Below, piece by piece: positions 1 to 12,382 of a stretch of DNA of 64,000 bases (its first letter is position 1; every line of letters begins with the position of its first letter). The stretch is from Amia ocellicauda. Lineage: Eukaryota > Chordata > Actinopteri > Amiiformes > Amiidae. The stretch is from contig NC_089856.1 of assembly GCF_036373705.1 (NCBI RefSeq), positions 3,185,001 through 3,249,000 of the forward strand. Reading direction: 5' to 3'. The notes beneath the pieces were generated by a model, which saw only the letters and a program-made list of their open reading frames with translations, did no database searches and had not been told where the DNA came from. The position numbers were made by a program, and so were the translations under genes.

Positions 1-36
1 CCCCGGGGTTGTGCAACATCCTCTCTTCTTCCCCAG

Positions 37-86
37 TAGCCGATTTCTTTGAACGCCGGCACATCTCCACTTCAATCACCGACTGA
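37..86 (+). CDS. Possible last coding exon of an unidentified upstream gene (partial)
   Basis: A pyrimidine-rich run ending in CAG at 34-36 looks like a splice acceptor. If the exon enters with one base carried from the previous exon, it reads about 15 codons (A-D-F-F-E-R-R-H-I-S-T-S-I-T-D) and then a TGA at 84-86. The long non-coding stretch that follows could be its 3'UTR; AATAAA hexamers occur at 1352 and 3341. I do not recognise the peptide. It is not the C-terminus of JUNB or PRDX2, the genes I recall next to human HOOK2. The call rests only on the acceptor and a short open frame, so it could easily be chance. Confidence 0.22.
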
Positions 87-3000
87 GAGCGGGCCAGGCA
101 TCGATTGCAACAGCCTCGTAACCCGGGACAGGTATTTGGAGATGAAACGGGCCCATCAGTGACTGTGTTCGTGTTTGTTTCACTTGTGTGTTTCTGTTCT
201 TTTTTCCTTTTCTTTTCTGCCATGAAACGCCCAGCGCCACTCTGCCTGGGGCTTTCATTCCGCCTCTGTTCATCTGCCCAGAAAATGAAAGCGATCTCCT
301 CAGAGCTCCTGTATCAGTGCGGAACCCAGTACCTGGAAGCCGAGCATTTCCACTGAGCAGTTTCCCAGCTGGGGTCCCACACGGGCGACTGCAACTGGAT
401 CTTCTCACACGATGCATCGCCCTACCCTGGGTCTGAGAGAGGGAGAAAGCGTTACCCTCTCCTGTACCCTTTCAGTCCTGCTACCTGATCCTCACATCTG
501 TTTGCGGTTTGGGTTTCTGTCTTTGTTTTTGATCCTTTGCTCTCGTTTAGTTTTGTGTGTGTTCCCTGCGCTGCTGCCGTGAAAAGGCCAACAAAAAAAA
601 TGCCGGAGCAGTACCCCGTCCCATTCCCATGAGATCTAGCTAACCGGATCCGCACACGTCTGACACGAGACATGTGAAGAGGCACTTGCGTGTGACGGGG
701 AATTTTATAACTGGGTCGGTGTTTTCCGTGGCCTTTAACGCATAGTGCTACAGCTCTCTGTAGAGATGTGAAGGAGAGGCTTTTCGTGAAGCAACGGTTT
801 AGTAACTTTCATCCACCATTTATTTGGCTAACGTGCGATCAGAATGAAATGAAACTGGTCCTTGAAGATCGCTGCTGTGAAGCATCCACACCTCTGTCAG
901 CGAGAAGTCATTTCACACAACTGCCTCTCGTCAAAAACGTAGAGAGATCTCACCTGTGATCTCGGTGACTGTTAAGGGTTAACGCTGATATCTCACTCTA
1001 TCTATATTTATATACGTATGAAGCAGACGGAAAAAAAACAGAAGCAGCCTGGCTCTTTGAGAAATCAAAGTCAATGAGTCCAAGTCCTACGTCAAACAAA
1101 CCATCAGGTTTCTCAACAGCTTCCCAAACCACAAGGAGGGACCGACCTCAATCTCGAGCTCCAGGAGACGTGAAAAAAAAAACTGTTTTATGAAAATCAA
1201 ACACTTTTCTACAGTGGAGCGCGTTTCCACACCGGGGGCCCACACAGGAAGGAAGTGCCCTGGTCATGTGATGTGGCTAGCGTGTCCAGTCCCATGATGA
1301 GAGACCGTGTCACGGCATTGATGTTCCAGGGTTTTCGAAGTTATGCTCTTCAATAAAAGAGAGAAAAAAGGAGAAGATCGATAGCGTTAAACAGAGCACA
1401 AAGACAAACAGACGGTTTGCGTGGTTTGACTTCCCCTTTTCTCTGTGATTTCGGTTTCTGTTCACGTCTTGTTTGTGTTTGTGTTGTGGGGCTCCACTCT
1501 TGACCAAACACGGCCGCCGCCGCTTCCGAAAGCTGCTATAAAAAGACTTGAGGTTTTATTTTAACCGGCCGGCAGAGAAAGACCGGACTGTGCCATCACA
1601 AGAGATGGGCCGCAGTATGAGCCGGTGGAAGGTATATATAATGCATGTTTACCCCTGCAGAGGTGGTAAAGTCTTTAAATAAGCAGGTAACGCTGGCACG
1701 GACCCTGTTTAAAAACTTACTGTGCTTCATTTCAGAAAGTTAACAAGAAAAAGCACTAGAATTAGTATTTGGATGTTTTAATTTAATGGGTAGCTTCTCC
1801 ATGTTTGCCCGTCAGCGTTTCGGCCAATCAGACGTCAGAGAGCAGTCGAAAACAGCGAGCGCATCTGTATTTGAAAGGAGTAACGCTCTGAAAGGAAAGG
1901 GTTAAGGGCCGGCTAAAGAAGCGGTTAAAACTAAACTCTTCTCCTCTGGTGTCAGGTTTAGAGAGGAGGCTCTTGGAATGTATTTCGTTTTCCGGTTTGC
2001 ATTTTGAAATTGCAGATCAGGTTTTCATCTTTTTCTTCCCCCCCCACGAGGCCGTCCATCAAGGTGCTCGTGTTGTGATTTGTTGATGTTTGTTGGTGAG
2101 CATCTGTGATTCGCCTCTTACTCACCGGCCCGATCTAGTCACCCCCGCGGCAGCCAGCTCCTCCCAGCGGCCCCCCAGTGCTGGAAGTTCCTCAGACCTG
2201 TTCGGGCCGCCTCAGAGCTGGGGAATGTCTCTCGGTCTGGGGAGACCCGGGCCGCCGTCAGACGGGCCACATCTTCTTCTGATTTCCCTGAGAAAGGGCA
2301 TCTGCCGTTCCCATGCTCGGCCACATCACCGGCTGGACCGGCTTTGGCTCTCACTTCTATCCGAACAAAACCACAATTAAACATAGCGTGTCTCGCAGAT
2401 AAGATTCAATAACGACCTGAATAAACAAATACAAATGAAAGCCCCTTTCTGAATCAGCTCTCCTGTGCCCGAGCTGTGAGGTATTTCAGCGTTTTTAATA
2501 GATTCCACATTCGTAGGTTAACCCCTCGGGGTCGCCCTGTTGTTGTTTTTCTGTCTTGTTTCGCTGAAGATGCCAGAGGTGGGAGATGAGGCTTGAGCTG
2601 CAGCCGGTGAGTCAGTATCTGTGGGAGGGAGCAGTGGAATAGCCCGGTGCAGGGACTTTTAGTAGTCGACATGAGAGACCTTGGCTTAACGGCGTCTGCA
2701 GGGCAGTCTGGACAATCTGGACCTGTATTGGTGGAGCCCCAGTGTTGCTCTCTCTGTCTCGGTCAGTCCTCATCTTTGCACACGAGTGGGTCGCCAGTGT
2801 GCGCTCACCTGTGTCACCATTTGGTGTGGCGTGGTCTTGTGCCCCCGGGGCAAAGCCTTGAGGTTTAACAGGTCTCTTGTAGGACTGCAGGGGTCACTAA
2901 GGTTGCGACTGAACTAGACTGTGAACAGCTGCCTTTTGTTCATTCTGTCTCCTGCCGCAGTACTCTAGGTAATGTAACGACGTGTGTGTGTGCGTGTGTG

Positions 3001-4343
3001 CACGTGCCCGTGTGTGTGCGTCTGTTTGTGGGCCTGTCTGGTCGGATGAACGTGCCGTGTGTGGGAATTAGGGCTGCTATTGTTTTGAATACAATATCTG
3101 TTTGTGACTGATGACGAACAAACGCCAACCGACAGCGCTTGGCAAACCTCTGCAATTTGGGATGACAGACGGCTCTGTGAGACACAGTTTCTACAAAAAC
3201 TACCCCTTGTGAAAGCAAACCGCATTGTTTACGATGTGACAGAGATGCGGTGTGACTCCAGTAAGGACCAGCGTTTGAGGGCTGTGCGTAGCTCCCGATG
3301 AGGCCCCTTCAGAGCGACTGTGCATTGTGTGTCTGTGTATAATAAAAAAGAGAGGAAAAAAGTTGTCTGTCTTTAGCTCTTTTATGGTATTATTCCGATA
3401 TGCATATGAATCCAGTGTGGCGATTTATTTATGGACACACTAGCCACGCTCTGAACTTGAAGAAACAACAAGGCGATGCTTACATTTTTGTAGAAGGAGG
3501 TCGTGTGATATTGTGTGTAGGAAAAATCCCAGGGCACGTGGTGCTGATAACTCAGGCTACACAACACAATTCCTGTTTTCCACACTTACTGCAATACAAG
3601 GAGTGTTCGTTAAGTGGAACGCGGCCAAGAACGACAACTCATATCTCAGAGGTTCCTCAAAGAGCGAAAAAAAACTGTTGTCACTCTACATTACTAATGT
3701 GGACACCCGGGGGGAGATGTAGGAGTGGGATATGTCGTGTTTGTTTGTTCGTTTGTTCTGTTAATCCTTAGCGAGGGGTAATATCTGCTGAATCTGCATG
3801 TAGCTCGTCACCGCCAAGGCAATCTCCATAATAAATCACCTTAATAATCCAATAAGCTGGTGTCTAATCTGAATTGTGGGGTGGGAATATCGGGGGGAAG
3901 ACCCAACAGCACTCAGGAATCACTTCAATACAGACTGTTCTTTGTTTAACCCCTTGTCTGAACATCCTTCCCGTAACTTCTTGCCCAAAGCTGTGATTAT
4001 TTTGAATGGAAAATTATCAGATTGTTATTTTGACACCTTTTTCTCTGCGATGTGTCAGCAACCACAATCTCGAGTGGCTGTGCGTCTGTGAGGCTGACTT
4101 CCACAGCTGGAAATTAACCCCCTAATGACTACGTTTAAGGCGTTATTCACCGGCTTTGCAAAAGGGTATTCAAAGTATGTAGGAAACACAGCAGTTGGCT
4201 TTAATAATAATAATTATTATAATAATAGTCGTTTTTAATTAATAAATTATTTTTTCTCTCAGTGCCTAATGGTTTATTTAATTTTATGAATTGGTCTTTG
4301 TTTATGTGTTTATTTATTGTTATGTTGTATGTTTATCATTATC
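87..4343. other. Non-coding stretch, possible 3'UTR followed by intergenic DNA
   Basis: No reading frame here looks like a conserved protein and no splice-linked exon series is visible. The stretch holds AATAAA hexamers at 1352-1357 and 3341-3346 and a short TG-rich tract near 2982-3020. The first hexamer could end the transcript suggested by the exon at 37-86. Confidence 0.5.
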
Positions 4344-4415
4344 TGTGGCGCTATACAAATAAAATTGATTGATTGATTGATTGATTGGTTGACTGAGTGG
4401 TTGATTGATTAATAA
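4344..4415 (+). repeat. 3' tail of an L2-type non-LTR retrotransposon with TTGA repeats
   Basis: The segment reads GCGCTATACAAATAAA and then a run of TTGA units. This is the usual 3' end of fish L2-clade LINEs and the SINEs that borrow their tails. Only the tail is recognisable. Related tails lie at 42731-42790 and, inverted, at 51842-51887. Confidence 0.6.
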
Positions 4416-5223
4416 TAGTTTTTGCAGCAGTCTACTTTTGTATTGTAATATTTTTCCCTCAACTTGTTTTTCATGTTTCATGCCTTCTTAAAAAAAAACA
4501 AAAAGAAAAAAAAAACGCGGGGGTTAAAGTAACAGACCTCCTTTTCTTCTTTCCCAGGTCTGCCAAGTCATCTGCAAACGTGTAAAAGCGATGACATACA
4601 GCGTGTTTCTCTCCTGTTTCAAAAGGGAAGCCGCATCCACTTCAAAGGCCGCGGGGCCGGGGCTGGGAGTCGGGGCCGCGGCGGGGCTGCCAGCTGTTCT
4701 GCCCGGCTGCGGCGCTGTGTGCGAGGGCCCTGATTAGAAACGCCTGACTGGCTGGCTGCGCTGCCGGGGGACACGCCGGCTGCCGCGGGGCTGAACCGGC
4801 CGAGACCAGGGAGCCATAAAAAGAAAAAGTGATGACTCACTGTAGTTCCCAAAATCCCCCCCCTCCCCCCTCATCCCGGTTTACGGGAACTGGAATTTGT
4901 TTTTCTTTCTTTCTTTTCTTTTTTTTGTCTCCCTCTCTCTCTCTCGCCCGTCTTTTTGACAAGCGCCGGGTCGAGCTGCGGGTCATGTTTGTCTGGGTGG
5001 CCGTTAATCTCCCCGGGGGCGGAGAGCTGCGGCTGCAGAGGCCCGGCCAAGTCCAGGCAGACTCTGCGTGTCGATACAGAGGCCCTTTGTTCACTGAGAG
5101 GCTTTCATTATTATAACATTCAATAAGAGAGTATTTATAGCCAAACGCAACGTACTGGACATGTCAACTGTATATATTGATCATAGTTGACTAATGCATT
5201 AATACACTATCTTCTTAGTCATG

Positions 5224-5224
<1 letters not shown>
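4416..5224. other. Intergenic, GC-rich then AT-rich, no gene seen
   Basis: A GC-rich patch around 4620-4810 is followed by pyrimidine-rich sequence near 4850-4960. The open frames in it are low-complexity and do not connect to exons. A short CpG-rich promoter-like patch is possible, but no downstream coding exon supports it. Confidence 0.4.

Positions 5225-5256
<32 letters not shown>
5225..5256 (+). repeat. (TTA)n microsatellite
   Basis: About ten uninterrupted TTA/ATT units. It lies just upstream of a SINE/LINE-type tail and may belong to the same decayed insertion. Confidence 0.85.
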
Positions 5257-5358
5257 GCTGCACTTGTGAGCTATTAGAACTAGGATGCAGGACTTTTTGA
5301 AATTGAATTATGCCTGATTTGTAATTTTGTACTGTGTTTATGTACTTTTGTTTTGCAG

Positions 5359-5407
5359 TCGCCCTGGATAAGTGCATCTGCCAATCAAGCAATCAATCAA
5401 TCAATAA
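5359..5407 (+). repeat. SINE/LINE-type tail with AATC repeats
   Basis: The segment contains CGCCCTGGATAAG, then a GCATCTGCC stretch, then AATC repeats. I recognise this as the common tail of fish tRNA-derived SINEs and their partner LINEs. The body upstream is too diverged for me to classify. Confidence 0.55.
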
Positions 5408-7644
5408 CTGTTGTGTTGTTAGATAGATAGATGTGGTGTAGGCTACCAATATATATGTGTTTATATATATATATGTGTGTGTATATATAAACACACACAC
5501 ATACACACTCATTATAAACAATAGACCAGAGCCCTGAATGGCAGGTGTGAGTGTCTTACCCATTACAAACATCTTTCTCTTTTATTTAAATGTCATTGCG
5601 GTGACACTAATGGGCACCGTGTTATTCATCAGTTTAACAGCAGTTCAGGATGATGTCAGGCAGCCTAACAGGTCAATATCATTTTAATCATAGATGGGAA
5701 AAAAATAAATCTGAGGCAGACACTACAGGAAACATACAAGAACCTGCCTTCTGCTTCGAAAAGGATGTCCGATATGAAAAACATTCATGTGTGTGAACAG
5801 TGTTGGCAGTGGTGGCCAGTACTTTCCCAAAATAGTTGGCCAACCATGGGCGGACCATTAGCAAACCAAAACAGGGATGGGGGAGTAGGGGATAATTGAA
5901 TCCAACTGGTCTAGCTTGAGTGAAAACAAATACATTCACAATATTTATTGATTCTGTTTGACCAATCCTGGCGCCCGCCCCTCCTCGGGGCCGTAAACAA
6001 TGGCAGGGTCCGTGTCGTGGCGCAGGTCAATGCCATTGTGGTCACCGCCCGCTCGGTTTGGCTCAGAACTCTCCGAGACCAAACAGACGGCCATGAGACC
6101 GGCGAGTCAGACGCCCAGACAGGTGGCTGGAAACTTGTGGATTTCTAGCAGGGTTTTTCCAGCTAGGAGTGTCTAATTCAGAGCAGATCACCAGCCAGCT
6201 CTGAAACTAAATTAGACGGTCTCTACCACTGGGAGAGGGAGGGAGGATGAAGAGAAAATATCCCCAAAGTAGGGTATTTAAAAACAGTGTTTCCTCGTTG
6301 CTCAATATAGCCTCCCTGTGCCTTGGGGACTTTTCAGCTTTGGAAACAAAAGAACAAAAACAATCAAGAAAACAGCAGAAAATCAGAATGGAAAAATCTC
6401 TTAATAGCTGAGTGTTAACGACTGAGCTCACTGTCTATAGAGGCTAACCACAGAGGATAATTGTGTCCTTAACCCTTTTGCTGCTCATTATAGTAGCTGA
6501 TTGAAAACACAACCCCTCTGTGGCGATCCAGAGCCCGTATTAGAGCCCAATTCCCAGCCGGGTTCGAGGCACAGGCAGAGACGGTAAAAACGCAGAAGGC
6601 AAAAAAGAACCACAGTGAAATAACAACAACTGAAAAAGCATCCTCGCCACGAGGCTCACCTGACGTCGAGGACTAGAATCAGAAGGGTGTGATACCCGCG
6701 CAGTCCCACGTTCAGAGGTGTGCAGAGAGCCGAGCGCACGGAGCCCCGGGAATCGGCTCTATGCGGCAATGAAAGCCGTACGGTAGGAAGGGGCCTATTT
6801 CACAGGCCGTGTGAAAAGCAGCGCCATCTGTAACACGAGTCTGGCAGCGAGAGCAGGGGGCCGGTGAAGTCATCGTCCTGCCGGGCCGCGCCAAACCCAC
6901 AAGAATTTGCTTCACTCCTGGACAGAACCGCACTCCCGCCCCCAGAGCCATTTGGGGAACAGATAGACTGGGGAAGGCTGGCTGAATACTCACGGTACAG
7001 CTCCTGAGAGCACTGTGCGACGTATCCATGTTTATGTGTGTGAGTGTGTGTGTATGTGTGTGTTTGTGTGTGTGAATGAATGTTATCAAGGTGTATATTG
7101 GGTAATTTTCAGGGTCATTTCATTGTATCGTTCGTTTTAGTTTGACTAATTAACTCTAATTTGCCCTGGCTTGCTTTTCTGTGGTTTCCCATGATGCCCC
7201 TGTGCAGACGACTTGCCGTAGTGGATGGTTATAGTTGTGGCATCGCAGCTGAGCGTCTCTGAGCCAGGCGGAGCTCAGAGGAAGTGAGGTCAGTAAACAA
7301 AATTAAAAGTGAAATAAGTGGCCTTATCGAATTTCCCAGAGTGGGCTCTGATAAGGGCCTTGGTCCCCGTCGCCACGCAAATACTCTCTTGTTTCCTGTC
7401 AGGGTTTGAAGTGTCAACATTGCAGACGCGTGCGTGTGCGTGTGTGTGTGCATGTGTGTACGTGCAGGGTGCACGAGTGAAGCAGAGCAACACCTCCTAG
7501 TGTTTCTTTGCTGTTCCCTAGCAAGGTGTAAACAGGACACACTGCAGATGTCTCTGTGTTAGTGTGCACGTGTGTGGGGGTGTTTGCATTAGTGAGACTG
7601 CATGTGTGACAGTGTGAATGATTGTGTGTGTGAGTGTGTTTGTA
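5408..7644. other. Intergenic, no gene seen; AT and TG short repeats
   Basis: There is a mixed TA/TG/CA patch at 5448-5515 and a TG-rich run at 7036-7075. Short open frames show no family resemblance and no exon structure. Confidence 0.45.
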
Positions 7645-7645
7645 A

Positions 7646-7957
7646 TCGTGTTTGTTACTGTGAGTGTGTGTTAGTGTGAGTATATAACGTGTGTGTGCGT
7701 GTGTGTGTGAGAACTAACTGCAAACCAGACGTAGATATGTGTGTGTGTGTGCGTGTGTGTGCATGTGTGAGTGTTTTTGTTACTCTGAGTGTGCGTTAGT
7801 GTGAGTATATAATGTGTATGTGTGTGTGTGAGAACTCACTGCATCCAGACATAGGTATGTGTGTGTGAGAGAGAGAGCGTTTGTTACTGTGTGTGTGTTA
7901 GTGTGAGTATACAATGTGTGTGTGTGTGAGATCCAGACGCAGGTATGTGTGTGTGGT
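7646..7957 (+). repeat. Minisatellite, three diverged units of about 80-125 bp
   Basis: Three copies begin near 7648, 7771 and 7878. Each carries in order a TTTGTTACTGTGAG-like block, TTAGTGTGAGTATA, a TG run, and CCAGACGTAGGTATG or close variants. The middle unit is the most complete and the third has lost the ACTCACTGCAT segment. TG runs inside the units differ in length. Confidence 0.75.
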
Positions 7958-8337
7958 TGGTGGTGTCTGAGCCATGCGGTGAGGCGTGGCAGGAGCCAGG
8001 AGAAGAAAGACAGCCGCCGGGACCTTGCCAGGTACCACCTGTGCCCTCAGACAACAACACAAGCTCAGTGCTCCCCAGCCGGCCGGCGCACAGACAGACA
8101 GAGAGCATTGTGGGACGAGTTCACCAGGGTCGGCCAGGAGCGCCGGGGCATTCCAGCGCAGAGAGTGATCCCAGAGTCCTGTTTGTTCTGGAGGAGGTCT
8201 GAGACGGTCCCTGTCATTGAATGTAGGTCAGATGAGCTCCTCGGATAAGGAAATACTTTAATTTAATCTAACATACTGCGTGGGTTTCTCTTCTGTGTCT
8301 GTGTCTGTGTCTGTGAGTGTGGGTGTGTGCCTCTGTC

Positions 8338-8338
<1 letters not shown>

Positions 8339-8370
<32 letters not shown>

Positions 8371-8371
8371 T
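8339..8371 (+). repeat. (TG)n microsatellite
   Basis: A pure TG run preceded by imperfect TGTGTC units from about 8296. Confidence 0.85.
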
Positions 8372-9760
8372 CTCTCAGCGGTGACACCAGTGTGCCGGTG
8401 AAGCCTACCCTCCACACGGGCCTTTCCTCGCTGTCTGAGGGGGATTTGGCAGCACACAGACAACACCCGAGCGTTTACCGGACGGGTGTCAGTGCTGGGA
8501 AACCGCGGCGCAGAGTGCCTCGGCAAGCCTTCCCAACCGCAACGCCGCCGCGGCTCCCAGCTCCCACAGGCGTCTCCGATCTCGAGACAGACAGAGAGCG
8601 GGCACTAGAGTGAGCAGGAGAGGCCCCTGCTTCCCCTGGGGGCAAAGTGAGCGCTGGAGTGCGGCGGAGTGTGCAGAGAGCATATGGGCCCTCATCTCAC
8701 CGGCGGTGCGGGTCCGTGGGCAGCAGCGGCGGTGCGGTAGACAAGAGGTCGGGGTGGTCAGTCGGCCTGCAGGTCGGTCAGATGGGCAGTCAGCCGGGAC
8801 CAGACACCACGCTCTATAGACTCTGTAGACAAACAGTCCCTGCCAGGAAACACCCGCTCGGCAGACAGCGTCTAATTGCCGCCAGGGCTGTGGGGGCTGC
8901 TGGGAAGAGAGCAGGTGCGGCTGGCCCTGGTTCCTCACCACATCTGGGCCACAGTGAGAGCAGCTGTGTGACATTAGCCTGTGTGTACTGGGGGGGATTT
9001 GCAAAACACGGCAACCACACAGACCCTCGGTTCTAGTAGCGGCACCACCGTGGGTGTGTGGTGAGGTATGTGTTTTCCCAGGCCACCCCGCCACCTCCCC
9101 TGATGGGAAGACTGTCACAGTGCACACAGGTGTCTCACAGGTCCATGACACATGTAGGGACAAACCAGCGAAGGGTGTGATATTCTCTCGGGGCTGAGAG
9201 TGCTCTTACACCCCTGGTGGACATCTTGAGTTTCGCCCCACACCAACACATTGCCGTCGGCGCCACTGCCTGGTGCTCAGCCGCCTGTGGTCCGTTCCCG
9301 GCTTTTCATGGCTAAGCCGGCACCAACACCTGGTGCTGGATGTCTGGGGCTCGTTGTGTAGGCTTCAGGAAGTGAGCTGGGGGCATCGGAGTGGCAAAGG
9401 AACAAAATTCAAGACACTTTCTGTGTCATCTTTGCACTTTGTACAAGGGCTGCAGTTTGTTAGAAATGTAAAACAACACAAAAGGGGTTCATATCCCCGC
9501 TGGAGAAGAAACCCAGTGTTGTGGTGTCCTGCGTGTGCTGAGTCAGGACGGGCTGTCATTTCGGTGCAGGACTGCGGTCACAGCGGCCACAAGCAGCCCT
9601 TGTTGACAGGCTGACTCCCCAATCCCCGTAATTAAGGTTGTTAAGAAGCACAATTAGCAGCTCAGCAGCCGTCCGCAGGGGCCCCAGCTCAGGTGTTTGT
9701 GCTGGACGGAAAGTCAACAGGGACGAGGGGAGGTGTTTTTTAATATAGGGGACATTGTGC

Positions 9761-9763
<3 letters not shown>

Positions 9764-9799
<36 letters not shown>
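9764..9799 (+). repeat. (CA)n microsatellite
   Basis: About 17 uninterrupted CA units in otherwise gene-free sequence. Confidence 0.9.
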
Positions 9800-9803
<4 letters not shown>

Positions 9804-10658
9804 AAAGATAGTTATACACTCGACACAAGGAAAGGGGACGAGTCAGTCCGTGTCCCCCAGCTCCCGGTCCTCAGGTCCTGCTAGTCCAGTCATGCTTTTG
9901 GATCAAGCCGACGTCCCAAACCCTTATTTGTGGATCTGAGGAACGCTGCAATTTAAAAGCCTCACGTGTCCGGGGACCCAAAACCGTCTGGGGAGAGTGA
10001 TTCATGGTGCATCACCAACACAGACGAGTACCGCAACCAAAAAAAACACAAAAAGCAAGACAAATATATCATTTAATTCCTTTCGGGGGACTGCAGGAAA
10101 TGGACAGTAGTGGGATTCTCTGGGAAAAGGTGAGCAGCGTCCACTGTTGTGTCTCCATCGTCTCTCTTCCTGTACTCTCTCTCACACACACACAAACCTG
10201 CCCTTGTCTCCAGTGCAGAGGTTGGTCGGTGCCCCAGCTGCCGTTTGGGGGCACTGTGCCACAGCCGGGCCAAGGAGGACAGAAAACGGCCATCACGCCA
10301 GCTCGCATTAGAGAGCAGGAGCCCCCCGAGCCCCCCGGCTGTCCCCTCAGGGGGAACAGAGGAGGACGTTCCACGTCCTTGAGTAACTGGTGAGTAGTTG
10401 GTGTGTGGGAAGATCAAGCATGGTCTGAAGACCAAGAGTGAACGGCAGCCTTCGAACCCCATCCCCAGGGGCTACACTCCCCATTAGGGCAGACAGGGGG
10501 ATTTAAATCAGGGCCCCCTGCCCAGACCCCCGGGACCCCCGGCACAGTGTCTGGGTCTCTCCCTCACAGAGCGTCTCGTCCCAGCTGGGCTGTGAGTCAC
10601 TGAGCGCTCAGCCACGTGTTGCTGGATACAGCCTGAGAGAAAACATCTACAGAGCAGC

Positions 10659-10659
<1 letters not shown>
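9800..10659. other. Intergenic, no gene seen
   Basis: Mixed-composition sequence without a convincing exon. Overlapping open frames on both strands reflect GC-rich sequence and are not conserved coding. Confidence 0.4.
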
Positions 10660-10693
<34 letters not shown>

Positions 10694-10702
10694 ACCAACA
10701 CG

Positions 10703-10739
<37 letters not shown>

Positions 10740-10802
10740 TGACCAACACGCACACACACACACACACGCACACTGACCAACACGCACACACACACACACA
10801 CG

Positions 10803-10867
<65 letters not shown>

Positions 10868-10877
10868 ATGCACACGC

Positions 10878-10910
<33 letters not shown>

Positions 10911-10980
10911 CACACACACACACAAACACATACACATACACGCATGCAGACACACTCTCAGACAAACACACACACACGCA
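10660..10980 (+). repeat. Long CA-rich variable array
   Basis: About 320 bp of CA repeats with CG interruptions. The unit CTGACCAACACGCA recurs at 10691, 10739 and 10773, so there is a higher-order repeat inside the dinucleotide array. Translations of the opposite strand are C/V-only and are artefacts. Confidence 0.9.
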
Positions 10981-12350
10981 GATGGTATTGGCACACCCTT
11001 GTACAATGTACAAATGCCTGACCTTATAGCACTAGTTATGTGGGTGTGTGTGTGTGTGTGTAATACCACAGGCCTTGTTTCTTTGAATATCATTTCATTT
11101 AATTTTAGGAAGAATGGGAAAATCCGCCTTTTTTCCTGCCCATATTAAGGGGTCTTGCGAGTTTCCCTCCATGACGGTCCTGGTCTGCTGCTCTGCCCAG
11201 ATGATGACGCTGCCGGGAAAAATTCTCGACCCTGTCTATAGTTTCCCAGCCTCTCCGAAACGCGGCGGAGCTCCACCAGGGAAAGAAGTCAGCGGGGAAA
11301 ATAAATGATTCCGTTTCCCTTTTTTCTTCAATAAAAAAAAACGCTTTCAGTTTAGATTGATTCGCAGTCAGTAAGAAGTCACAGAATGGGAATTATTGAC
11401 AGTAACATTTAACATGTTCAGTGGCTATCGATTAAGATATCCGTTGCTTCGTTTTGCCCGCTTATCTGCCTATACATGACCTTTACAGCCCCGCCTATAA
11501 CAAACATTTGTAACCAATCACGGCAACACACAAAATCATGTGTATCAAAATCTGGCTGAAAATCCTGTAGCCCACATTCTCCACCAAGTGCACAAGGATA
11601 ACCTTTTGCATTTCCCGGCTCTGTCGTATTCAGCCGAACGGGCCCCCTGCACACAGAGGAAATTGGACAAACACCAAGCACAACAGGGAGCAGGCACTAA
11701 CACCTCCATATCTGCTAGCACCGGCCTTTCGCAGCCGCTCAGCCAGCGGGGACACGTTCACACCAGCTAGTGCTCCAGGGGAAGAAGTCCTGTAACAAAC
11801 CTCCCCTTTTGTCTCCTTGCCGTTATTATTACTGTGTTTGCCATTTGGCGTACCTGGAGATGACCTCATGTCTGGAACTGGCATCTCTGATTCCACCCCA
11901 GCACCCCCGCCCCCCCCACCGGCCCTCCACCTCCACTCCGCCCCCTTGCATTTTATTTTTCCACACTCTTCTGGTTGTGTTGTTTGTGCGCCAAGAATCA
12001 ACACCTGGGACGGGAGCGAGGGATGCGGAGCGCCTGCCAACATTCCAGCCCGGAGTCAGAACAAAGGCGCGCATTGCCCGGATTCCTCTCTTAAAGGCAC
12101 AGGGCCTGTTTTTGACTTCTTGTCTTTTTCATCCCCCCTTCTGCTTCATCTGACTACATGTCGGGCTTTTGTTGCTGTTGCTGTTTTGTGGCGCAAACAG
12201 AAAGCTGGACCTTTTGATCAGCGCTCTGAAAGCGACAGCGAGGGATGGAGAGGGAAAGGAGTCGTGTCAGACCGGCCAGAAAGCATCGCGTCGGCCTGGC
12301 CTGGCATCCAGATGTTGTCCCGTGTTTTCCTCACCGTTGAAATCATGAGC

Positions 12351-12382
<32 letters not shown>

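Noticed and set aside
4360-4415. CRISPR-like or tandem gene repeats
   Set aside because: The unit is a 4-bp retrotransposon tail repeat in a vertebrate genome; there are no spacers.
8489-9163. 224-codon open frame on the minus strand
   Set aside because: Composition follows local GC-rich sequence, no domain is recognisable, and the opposite strand is open too.
10508-11093. Open frames on the minus strand across the CA array, rich in Val and Cys
   Set aside because: They are translations of a dinucleotide repeat with no splice or family support.
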